DNA of 12,927 bases, from the NCBI GenBank assembly GCA_023142645.1, contig JAGLJE010000022.1:1-12927 (forward strand). The letters are read 5' to 3'. Below, piece after piece: positions 5,777 through 11,797 of this stretch (within the stretch, counting starts at the first letter, position 1; every line of letters starts with the position of its first letter). The translations under genes were made by a program, and so were the position numbers. This DNA is from Candidatus Altimarinota bacterium. GTDB lineage: Bacteria; Patescibacteriota; Gracilibacteria; JAHISY01. The notes under the pieces were generated by a model. The model did not search any database. It saw nothing but the letters and a program-made list of their open reading frames with translations, and was not told the DNA's origin.

Positions 5777-7105
5777 ATGAAGGTTCTCCTTATTGGCAAC
5801 GGTGCTCGTGAGCATGCGCTTGGTGAAGCTATTTGTCGTTCACCGCAAAAACCCGAACTCGTCGTACTTGCCGACAAAATCAATCCAGGGTTACAGAAGC
5901 TCGCAGCGGTATATGAAAAAGTTGATTCGCTCGCAGATTTAGAAAAGTTGAAAGAAGTTGCTGAACGCGAAAAACCGGAATTCGCCATCATCGGGCCGGA
6001 AGCTCCACTCGCGGTGGGAGCGACGGATTTACTCGAAAGTTTAAATATCGGTTGTCTCGCGCCGCGCAAAAATTCCACGCGCCTAGAATCTTCAAAAAGC
6101 TTCACGCGTGATTTGCTACAAAAACACAACATCCCCGGAAATCCCGAATTCTCCGTTTTCGTCCAAAATCCAGAAGCCGCAAAAGCCATCCGACTTTTTA
6201 TGGAATCACTCGACGGGCAATTCGTTGTGAAAGCCGACGGATTAAAAAGTGGGAAGGGAGTGAAAGTTGTCGGCGATCATCTCGCTGGTATCGAAGATGG
6301 ATTGCATTTCGCGTTGAAATGTTTAGAGGAAGATGGTCGAGTCGTCATTGAGGAAAAATTAATCGGTGAGGAGTTTTCCGCGATGTTTCTCACCGACGGA
6401 AAAACGCTCGCCGCCCTGCCAGTTTCGCAAGATCACAAACGCGCTTTCGAGGACGACAAAGGTCCGAATACCGGAGGAATGGGATCGTATTCTGATGAGA
6501 ATGGATCGCTTCCATTCTTGCGACCGGAAGATTTAGCAGCAGCGCGAGAAATTACTGAAAAAGTTCTTGTAGCGTTGAATTCCGAAACCGGCGAGACTTT
6601 TCGCGGGGTGATGTATGGCGGCTTTATCGCAACGAAAAACGGGATTAGATTGATCGAGTACAATGCCCGTTTCGGCGATCCGGAAGCACTGAATGTTTTG
6701 CCTATTCTCAAAACTGATTTTGTGGAAGTTATCCGCGCGGTGACAACGGGGAAATTGAGATCATTACCCCTTGAATTTGAAAAAAAAGCGACGGTCGTGA
6801 AATACGCTGTTCCTGAAGGGTATCCGAGCAATCCAGTTGTAGGCACGGAAATTAAATTACTTGGAATGCCGGAAGGCTGCCGTATTTATTTTGCCGCTGT
6901 TGATATTGATGACGAAGGGAGAATTCTCACTGGAACTTCTCGTGCGCTTGCATTCGTTGGTATTGCCGATTCTCTCGAAGCAGCAGAGCGAATCGCAGAG
7001 GCAGGTATTCAAAAAGCGGAAGGAAAGCTTTTTCATCGAAGAGACATCGGCACACCAATGCTGATCGAAAAAAGAATGAGACATATGAATTCTCTTCGAG
7101 GGTAA
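5777..7105 (+). CDS. purD: Phosphoribosylamine-glycine ligase (GAR synthetase) PurD
   Basis: PurD joins glycine to phosphoribosylamine using ATP, consuming the unstable product of PurF; the two genes are adjacent. From the ATG at 5777 it is 442 aa, near the usual 420-430 plus a few small insertions. It shows the N-terminal MKVLLIGNGAREHAL (1-15), FAIIGPEAPLAVGATDLL (69-86), the ATP-grasp segment FVVKADGLKSGKGV (149-162), the signature KGPNTGGMGSYS (228-239) and the metal site EYNARFGDPEALNVLP (294-309). The open frame continues upstream to 5696, but those 27 residues are unlike any PurD start and precede the predicted transcription start. The ARFGDPEALNVLP form and the TSRALAFVGIADSLEAAERI segment (387-406) read to me more like archaeal-type PurD than the common bacterial ARFGDPE-Q form; this is from memory and needs a tree. 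Confidence 0.96.
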   Translation: MKVLLIGNGAREHALGEAICRSPQKPELVVLADKINPGLQKLAAVYEKVDSLADLEKLKEVAEREKPEFAIIGPEAPLAVGATDLLESLNIGCLAPRKNSTRLESSKSFTRDLLQKHNIPGNPEFSVFVQNPEAAKAIRLFMESLDGQFVVKADGLKSGKGVKVVGDHLAGIEDGLHFALKCLEEDGRVVIEEKLIGEEFSAMFLTDGKTLAALPVSQDHKRAFEDDKGPNTGGMGSYSDENGSLPFLRPEDLAAAREITEKVLVALNSETGETFRGVMYGGFIATKNGIRLIEYNARFGDPEALNVLPILKTDFVEVIRAVTTGKLRSLPLEFEKKATVVKYAVPEGYPSNPVVGTEIKLLGMPEGCRIYFAAVDIDDEGRILTGTSRALAFVGIADSLEAAERIAEAGIQKAEGKLFHRRDIGTPMLIEKRMRHMNSLRG

Positions 7106-7116
7106 TTTTTACAAAT

Positions 7117-7124
7117 TATAAAAT
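7117..7124 (+). promoter_or_regulatory. Possible -10 upstream of the 7150 gene
   Basis: TATAAAAT lies 25 nt before the ATG at 7150, in a very AT-rich 44-nt gap after purD. No clear -35 is seen, and AT-richness makes chance matches likely. Confidence 0.3.
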
Positions 7125-7150
7125 TTAAAATTATTTAAAATTATTTAAAA
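7121..7150. repeat. Tandem 10-mers of the type TTATTTAAAA before an ATG
   Basis: AAATTTAAAA is followed by two exact copies of TTATTTAAAA, the last base being the A of the start codon at 7150. The leader is therefore a repetitive, unstructured AT tract without a Shine-Dalgarno motif. Confidence 0.5.
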
Positions 7151-7554
7151 TGTTTAATTCTCCAATTTTTTGGCTCGTAATCGCCGTTGTTGTTCCTGCA
7201 ATTTTTTTCGTAATCTTAATTTCTCGCAGAAAAATAAAATTAACGAACGGCGAGGAGGCTTTCGTCCGCAATCAGTGGCGTATGATTGGAAAGGGACAGA
7301 GTCCCAAAAACGATATTCTCGAGGCAGATAAATTACTCGATTTTGCGTTAGAAAAATACGGCTATTCTGGAGGTTTGGGGGAAAAATTAAAAAAAGCAGG
7401 CAAACTTTTTTCCGACGAAAATGGGATATGGGTGGCACACAAAATACGGAATAAGCTCGCGCACGAAATCAATTTTCAGCCTTCCGAGTTTGAATTTCGA
7501 TCGGCTTTAGAAAGCTATCGAAAAGCGCTTTTGGATTTGAAAATTAAACTTTAA
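7150..7554 (+). CDS. Membrane-anchored small protein with HEPN-like RNxxxH motif
   Basis: A 134-aa protein I cannot name. Residues 5-25 form one hydrophobic segment (FWLVIAVVVPAIFFVILI) followed by RRKIK, so the rest is probably cytoplasmic. The soluble part looks all-helical: a helix near 35-45, one at 56-70 (LEADKLLDFALEKYGY), GGLGEKLKKAGKLF at 74-87, VAHKIRNKLAHEINF at 95-109 and a last amphipathic helix at 113-134. R100-N101-K102-L103-A104-H105 matches the R-x4-H form, with Asn after Arg, of HEPN-domain RNases. The pattern of a nucleic-acid-sized helical bundle with 'RN..AHE' near the end is reminiscent of that superfamily. No partner nucleotidyltransferase lies next to it. Downstream is the 7593 membrane protein, whose promoter sits at the end of this gene. 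Coding is well supported by the K/E/L composition; the HEPN idea is tentative. Confidence 0.75.
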   Translation: MFNSPIFWLVIAVVVPAIFFVILISRRKIKLTNGEEAFVRNQWRMIGKGQSPKNDILEADKLLDFALEKYGYSGGLGEKLKKAGKLFSDENGIWVAHKIRNKLAHEINFQPSEFEFRSALESYRKALLDLKIKL

Positions 7555-7565
7555 TGTGGTATAAT
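7537..7565 (+). promoter_or_regulatory. Strong sigma70 promoter with extended -10, for the 7593 gene
   Basis: TTGAAA (7537-7542), an exact 17-bp spacer and TATAAT (7560-7565), with TG one base before the hexamer. This is the best consensus promoter in the window. It overlaps the last codons of the 7150 gene. Transcription would start near 7572, giving a leader of about 20 nt with no Shine-Dalgarno motif. Confidence 0.7.
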
Positions 7566-7592
7566 TCAACGAATTGAAAACTAAAATAGAAA

Positions 7593-8810
7593 ATGAAGTT
7601 TTATTACAGTGCCATTTCGACTCTGTCGAGAAAAAAACTCGTGGGTAGTGTTTCAACCAAATCGGAAGGTGAAGCGCGTGAAAAGTTAAACAAAGCCGGA
7701 ATGGCGATTTTGTCGATTACGACGAATCAGCAGGATGATTGGAGTACTAAGAAGATTTATGAATTTGAGGTACTCGATAAAAGGAGCGAGAAATTTTCAG
7801 GAGAAATTGTCGCAAAAAACAGAGGTGAGGTTTACGATCGACTAGAAAAAGAGTTTAAATTCAAGAAAATAAATTACATTTGCGAATCCACCGCTTCCGA
7901 AGAGGAAAAAATCGAAGCCTATGAAAACAGTGTGCGAGAAATTATTTTGAAAAAACAGAAAGAAGAAGAAGAGGAAGCGGATGAAGAAATGCGTACTTTT
8001 TCGGGAAGCTTAAAGGCTCTCGCAAAAATGAAAATTACGGATGACAAAAAAGAACGCGAAGATCTAACGGAAAAGAAACCAACAGGGGATTCCGCAAAAT
8101 TAGCGAATGAGGATGAAGAGGATTTCACCAAAAAGACAGAAGCGGATTTCGTACAATCTCAAAAAAACGAGGGAGGAGAAGTGAAAGCGATTGAGAAAGT
8201 TGAATTAGATGCAGATAGGAAAAATGAAGAAGGTCGAGAAGAAATTAAAAAGGAGATTAAAGAAAATGCGGAGGGTGATGAATCTAATTTAAAAAAAATC
8301 CAAATTTGGAAGAATAAATTTATCCGCTTTTTTCCAAGCTTTTCGAAAAATGCTTCAAAATTTTATTATTATTTCACGGAAATTGTGGTTCCTCCGAAAG
8401 GCAAAACACGTAACGATGGTTGGATAGAAATGAAGAAACTTCTTTTTCCCACTAGAGATCCTATCAAAATTGCAAAAATAAAAAACGAGGTGATGATGAA
8501 GTGGAAAGCCTTTTTTGAACGTCTTTGGATTTCTTTGGAAGAAGTAGTCGATGTGCTTGCCGCGGTTTTTCTCGCGTATTTCGCACTTGGAATACTCGCA
8601 CTTTACATTAAAATTCCGCGGATTAGCGAGCTGGCGGAAAGCACATTGCGTGAAAACTTCACGATTCCTTTTTTTGCGGGAGTATTTATTTTCTTTCGCT
8701 TATTACTTTTAATCCGCGAAAAATTTACAAGCTGGAGCTTCCTTCGTACTTTATTGCTTTTTCTCGTTGGAGGTGCGGCGATTGGATTCGTGGGAATAAA
8801 TCTGTTTTGA
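7593..8810 (+). CDS. Unknown membrane protein with two GspF/PilC-like N-terminal modules and a charged linker
   Basis: A 405-aa protein without a recognised full-length family. Residues 3-42 (FYYSAISTLSRKKLVGSV..., EAREKLNKAGMAILSI) match the beta-alpha module that begins GspF/PilC proteins (K-Y-x-A-x-D-x2-G-K, V-x-G, EA-x2-L, G-x4-SI). A second copy follows at about 54-97 (KKIYEFEVLDKRSEKFSG...VYDRLEKEF...INYI). Residues 100-235 are highly charged, mostly K/E/D, probably disordered or coiled coil. The C-terminus has three likely membrane helices, about 318-339, 357-374 and 385-404, preceded by a basic/aromatic stretch (240-310). The usual PilC membrane core (T2SSF repeats) is absent. The gene has its own strong promoter and its stop lies inside a perfect inverted repeat. 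A link to the pilus or secretion platform is inference only. Confidence 0.75.
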   Translation: MKFYYSAISTLSRKKLVGSVSTKSEGEAREKLNKAGMAILSITTNQQDDWSTKKIYEFEVLDKRSEKFSGEIVAKNRGEVYDRLEKEFKFKKINYICESTASEEEKIEAYENSVREIILKKQKEEEEEADEEMRTFSGSLKALAKMKITDDKKEREDLTEKKPTGDSAKLANEDEEDFTKKTEADFVQSQKNEGGEVKAIEKVELDADRKNEEGREEIKKEIKENAEGDESNLKKIQIWKNKFIRFFPSFSKNASKFYYYFTEIVVPPKGKTRNDGWIEMKKLLFPTRDPIKIAKIKNEVMMKWKAFFERLWISLEEVVDVLAAVFLAYFALGILALYIKIPRISELAESTLRENFTIPFFAGVFIFFRLLLLIREKFTSWSFLRTLLLFLVGGAAIGFVGINLF

Positions 8811-8818
8811 AACAGATT
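8799..8818. repeat. Perfect 9-bp inverted repeat over a stop codon
   Basis: AATCTGTTT and AAACAGATT are separated by only TG. The TGA stop of the 7593 gene (8808-8810) lies at the centre. No T-run follows, so it is not a standard terminator. It ends just beside the likely -35 (TTGGCG, 8817-8822) of the lgt promoter, so an operator role is possible. Confidence 0.45.
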
Positions 8819-8846
8819 GGCGTAGCGCACCTAGAGAATGTAAAAT
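8817..8846 (+). promoter_or_regulatory. Promoter for lgt, near-leaderless
   Basis: TTGGCG (8817-8822), an 18-bp spacer and TAAAAT (8841-8846). The -10 ends 9 nt before the ATG at 8856, so the transcript would have a leader of only about 0-4 nt. There is no Shine-Dalgarno motif. Confidence 0.5.
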
Positions 8847-8855
8847 TCAATCTCG

Positions 8856-9641
8856 ATGTGGCCTTTTTTGGAAATTGGCGGAATTTTTCTTCCCACCTAT
8901 AATCTCGCTCTCGCGATCGGGATTTTGGCAGGAGCTATCCAACTTTTTTTTGCAGCACGAAGAAAACGCGTGATCCTTCAATTTCTCGCGGATAATTTTT
9001 TCATTTTGCTTTTCGCCACTCTTTTCACTGCGCGGCTAGCGAAAGTTTTGCTTCATAATTATTCGTTGCTTGAGTTTCCGTTTTTTTGGACGGAAAATGG
9101 CGGGTTTAATTTTTTTGGTGGGATAATCGGATTCCTCGTTATCCTTGCGATTCTCTCTCGTCGCTACAACGAAAATTTTTTTACATGGCTTGACCTCACG
9201 ATGCTCGCAACCATACCGGCACTTTTTTTTCATCACATCGGCACCTTCCTTACCGGTAGCGCGTACGGAACTCAAACTACACTTCCATGGGGAGTTACTT
9301 TCACGAATCCCGAGGCGGTGGGTTATTCCACCCTTCCGATTCATCCCACACAAATTTATGCGGCATTACTTATACTCGGACTTTTTATTTTTGCTTCCGC
9401 AATTTTTAAAAACACTGCCAAAACTGGTAAAACCGGTATTTTTCTCCTTCTCACACTTTCAATCACTTACTTTTTTCTTGATTTTCTACGGGGAGATAGC
9501 GCGCCTACTTTCGGACTTTTTCGTGCGAATCAATACTTCACTTTCGCTCTTGCTATCGTGGCAGCTATTCTCGTTGTAAAAACAAAGCAAAACGCACATG
9601 AAACCCGAAGTGGCGAGTTTCAAATTAATCCAAAAAACTGA
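8856..9641 (+). CDS. lgt: Divergent prolipoprotein diacylglyceryl transferase (Lgt) family protein
   Basis: Lgt transfers diacylglycerol from phosphatidylglycerol to the lipobox cysteine of pre-lipoproteins in the membrane. This 261-aa polytopic protein has about seven hydrophobic segments. Family landmarks are PTYNLALAIGILAG (13-26), ARLAKVLLH (59-67), GGFNFFGGIIG (82-92), the HPTQIYAA motif (163-170) and FFLDFLRGD (206-214), whose R212 matches E. coli R239. The family signature, typically GRIGNFINGExxG, reads HHIGTFLTGSAYG here (126-138). Thus H127, T130 and S135 stand where E. coli has R143, N146 and E151, while G138 (G154) is kept. F87 replaces H103, a position that varies in the family. 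Function is therefore likely but not certain; it may be a lineage-specific subtype. The stop overlaps the next gene's ATG. Confidence 0.8.
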   Translation: MWPFLEIGGIFLPTYNLALAIGILAGAIQLFFAARRKRVILQFLADNFFILLFATLFTARLAKVLLHNYSLLEFPFFWTENGGFNFFGGIIGFLVILAILSRRYNENFFTWLDLTMLATIPALFFHHIGTFLTGSAYGTQTTLPWGVTFTNPEAVGYSTLPIHPTQIYAALLILGLFIFASAIFKNTAKTGKTGIFLLLTLSITYFFLDFLRGDSAPTFGLFRANQYFTFALAIVAAILVVKTKQNAHETRSGEFQINPKN

Positions 9642-10120
9642 TGAATGAAATTCTTGATTATCTCGTGAATTTCCAACCCAACGATTGGTTTGGAATTAGC
9701 TTGCGCGGAATTTTTATTTACCTTTTTGTGCTTTGGATTGCGATCGTGATTTGGGTGGCGCGTGACAGCGTGGGAAGAAGTAGAAATCTTATTTTTCAGG
9801 TTTTTATGATTTTTCTCACAATCATTTTAAATATTTTTGGACTGCTGATTTACCTCATCGTTCGTCCCCAAAAAACTTTAATAGAAAAATACCATGAAGA
9901 TCTAGAGTATCGTGCGTTAGTTGAAAACGAGGAACTTTGCCCGAAATGCGAGAAACCCCTACCGCTTGTTTTCCAATTTTGCCCTCACTGTGGAGAAGAA
10001 GCGCGTAAAGCTTGTAAAAAATGCCACAAACTTGTTTCCAAAAGTTGGAGTGTATGTCCATATTGCGGAAACAAAAAATCAACACAAAAAAAAGTGGAGC
10101 ACAAAAAAAACAAACTTTGA
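9641..10120 (+). CDS. Two-TM membrane protein with C-terminal double zinc ribbon
   Basis: A 159-aa protein starting in a TGATG overlap with the lgt stop, so it is probably translated from the same message. Two membrane helices (about 22-40 and 52-74) lie either side of a short basic loop, RDSVGRSRN. The second ends LLIYLIVRP, similar to the short membrane segments found in phospholipase-D N-terminal-type and zinc-ribbon membrane proteins. After a helix (78-95) come two treble-clef-like zinc ribbons: C100-x2-C103...C114-x2-C117 and C125-x2-C128...C139-x2-C142 (CPKC, CPHC, CKKC, CPYC). The tail is lysine-rich. The zinc ribbons should face the cytoplasm if both ends do. The role is unknown; tight coupling to lgt suggests an envelope-related job. 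The stop is 8 bp from the end of the convergent gene, with no terminator seen between. Confidence 0.85.
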   Translation: MNEILDYLVNFQPNDWFGISLRGIFIYLFVLWIAIVIWVARDSVGRSRNLIFQVFMIFLTIILNIFGLLIYLIVRPQKTLIEKYHEDLEYRALVENEELCPKCEKPLPLVFQFCPHCGEEARKACKKCHKLVSKSWSVCPYCGNKKSTQKKVEHKKNKL

Positions 10121-10128
10121 GTCAGGCA

Positions 10129-10650
10129 TTATAATCCCATCTGCTTTTTTAGTTTCGCTGCCGCTTCTTCATCTTTCTTCTTTTTGTCTTCTTGTTTCGC
10201 CTGCATCTCAATATCGTTCCAGTCATTTTTATGCTTTTCTTCGAGTCCTTTTAACTGATCTTCGTGTTTTTTATTTAGCTCGGAAAATTTCTTTTGCTCT
10301 TCTTCGAAAATCCGCATCAACTCATCAATTTGATACTGCGAGAGTTTCGGAATACTCGTGATAATTCGTTGTTTCTCGGTTTTTGTCAACGAAATCGATT
10401 TCGCAAGCAACTTCAAAAATTTCTTTTCGTCGAACTGCGTGTTCGGGTGTGCGGGAATCGGTACGCTCGTGATGAAACTATGGTCGTCCCCACCCGTGAT
10501 GAATTGATCTTCACTCAACTCATCATCGTTTTGGAGAGGAGAAGAAGATTTTTTTTGGGGAGGAGCATCATCTCTCTGCGATGGAGACGGAACTTTACCC
10601 TCGTCGCCACCAATGGGCGGATTCGGATTTTTAGAATTTTCGTCAACCAT
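10129..10650 (-). CDS. Hypothetical cytoplasmic coiled-coil protein
   Basis: A 173-aa charged protein with no signal peptide or membrane segment. Residues 1-70 are Pro/Ser/Asp-rich and probably disordered. Residues 75-112 form a compact helical domain (KKFLKLLAKSISLTKTEKQR then SIPKLSQYQIDELMRIF), which has the look of a 'polymerisation/histone-like helix-turn' module I recall as frequent in CPR hypotheticals but cannot name. From 113 to the C-terminus is a continuous K/E-rich coiled coil (EEEQKKFSELNKKHEDQLKG...). The gene is convergent with the zinc-ribbon gene and divergent from dxr, 61 bp away, so it is an independent unit. No clear promoter or Shine-Dalgarno motif was found. The coding call is good; the function is unknown. 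Confidence 0.75.
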   Translation of the reverse strand: MVDENSKNPNPPIGGDEGKVPSPSQRDDAPPQKKSSSPLQNDDELSEDQFITGGDDHSFITSVPIPAHPNTQFDEKKFLKLLAKSISLTKTEKQRIITSIPKLSQYQIDELMRIFEEEQKKFSELNKKHEDQLKGLEEKHKNDWNDIEMQAKQEDKKKKDEEAAAKLKKQMGL

Positions 10651-10697
10651 TCGGAATCATTTTCCTTTAAATTCATCGAGAAATCAAATTTTTCCGC

Positions 10698-10703
10698 TAA
10701 AAT
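10698..10703 (+). promoter_or_regulatory. -10 element for dxr-ispDF, apparently leaderless
   Basis: TAAAAT in the context CCGCTAAAAT, similar to the TTGCTAAAAT of the purD promoter. It ends 8 nt before the dxr ATG at 10712, so transcription should begin at or next to the start codon. The -35 is weak. This also excludes an upstream in-frame ATG at 10613, which lies inside the divergent gene. Confidence 0.5.
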
Positions 10704-10711
10704 TTCGCAGT

Positions 10712-11797
10712 ATGAAAAAAATTATTGTTCTCGGATCAACTGGTTCAATTGGACGACAAACCCTCGAGGTGATACGTAAATTCCCACGTGAGTTCGAAGT
10801 GACAGGATTATCCGGCGGAAAGAATTGGAAATTTCTTGCAAAACAAATTCGAGAATTCCGACCGCGTTTTATTGCTACTCAAGCTCCTTTAAAATTTCCA
10901 AAATCAAAAATTCTCCCTCTCGAAAAAATTTCAGAAAAAAAATGCGATCTTATGGTTTCTGCAATTTCGGGAGTTGCGGGATTGCGACCAACACTGAAGG
11001 CAATCCAGAGGGGGAGAAAAATCGCACTCGCAAATAAGGAAAGTTTGGTACTCGCGGGAAGAGTAGTAATGCAGGAAGCAAAAAAATATCACTCAAAAAT
11101 TCTGCCGATCGATTCAGAACATTCAGCAGTCTGGCAACTACTTGAAAAAATTCCACGATCCAAGGTTCGTAAAATAATTCTTACTGCGAGTGGCGGCGCA
11201 CTTCGTGACACCCCGATTTCTGAATTTAAAAATATTTCTCCCGAAAAAGTGCTCGCACACCCGACATGGAAAATGGGAAAAAAAATTACACTCGACTGTG
11301 CGACAATGGCGAACAAAGCTTTTGAAATTATCGAAGCGGCGTATCTTTTTGATTTTCCGTTCGAAAAAATTGAAGCTGTGATTCATCCACAAAGTTTGGT
11401 TCACGCGATGGTCGAAACAGTGGACGGAAATATTTTTGCGCAACTTGCAATGCCCGACATGCGGTTGCCAATTCAACACGCTCTTTTTGATGGCGAGCGG
11501 AAGAAAAATTTAATCAAGCCACTTAATTTGACGGGTAATTTGGAGTTTCGGAAAATCGAGAAAATGAGATATCCGCTTTTTTTCACGATTCTGGAAGCAG
11601 CTGAAAAAGGTGGAATTTTTCCCGCAGTCGCAGCGGCAGCATCTGAAGTCTTTGGCAAAAAATTTTTAGCGGGAGATATAAAATTTTCTGAAATTGCGCA
11701 CCTCACGAAAAAAGTTTTGCGCGAAACCCCACCGCAACCGGCAAATCTCAAAAATATTTTCACGGCGGTTGAAAAAATTAAAAATCAATTTGCATGA
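10712..11797 (+). CDS. dxr: 1-deoxy-D-xylulose-5-phosphate reductoisomerase (Dxr/IspC)
   Basis: Dxr rearranges and reduces DXP to 2-C-methyl-D-erythritol 4-phosphate with NADPH and a divalent metal, the first committed step of the MEP isoprenoid pathway. From 10712 it has 361 aa, somewhat short for the family (E. coli 398), mainly at the N-terminal domain and the C-terminus. Motifs are the NADPH loop GSTGSIGRQT (8-17), LANKESLVLAG (106-116), the metal site PIDSEHSAVWQLL (132-144, D134 and E136), LTASGGALRD (157-166), the flexible-loop region HPTWKMGKKITLDCATMANK (183-202) with E205 as third metal ligand, and AVIHPQSLVHAMVE (222-235). All key residues are present. The stop overlaps the ispDF start by ATGA, so the two genes are translationally coupled. 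This is the first gene of an MEP operon. Confidence 0.97.
   Translation: MKKIIVLGSTGSIGRQTLEVIRKFPREFEVTGLSGGKNWKFLAKQIREFRPRFIATQAPLKFPKSKILPLEKISEKKCDLMVSAISGVAGLRPTLKAIQRGRKIALANKESLVLAGRVVMQEAKKYHSKILPIDSEHSAVWQLLEKIPRSKVRKIILTASGGALRDTPISEFKNISPEKVLAHPTWKMGKKITLDCATMANKAFEIIEAAYLFDFPFEKIEAVIHPQSLVHAMVETVDGNIFAQLAMPDMRLPIQHALFDGERKKNLIKPLNLTGNLEFRKIEKMRYPLFFTILEAAEKGGIFPAVAAAASEVFGKKFLAGDIKFSEIAHLTKKVLRETPPQPANLKNIFTAVEKIKNQFA

Noticed and set aside
5713..6189. Long minus-strand open frame opposite purD
   Set aside because: It is a shadow of the purD frame: Ser/Arg-rich, no domain, and fully antisense to a conserved gene. The antisense frames opposite ispDF (11874-12152, 12585-12926) and purD (6433-6846) were rejected for the same reason.
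10613..10711. Upstream ATG start for dxr
   Set aside because: It lies inside the divergent 10650 gene and before the -10. The Dxr NADPH-binding start begins at 10712.
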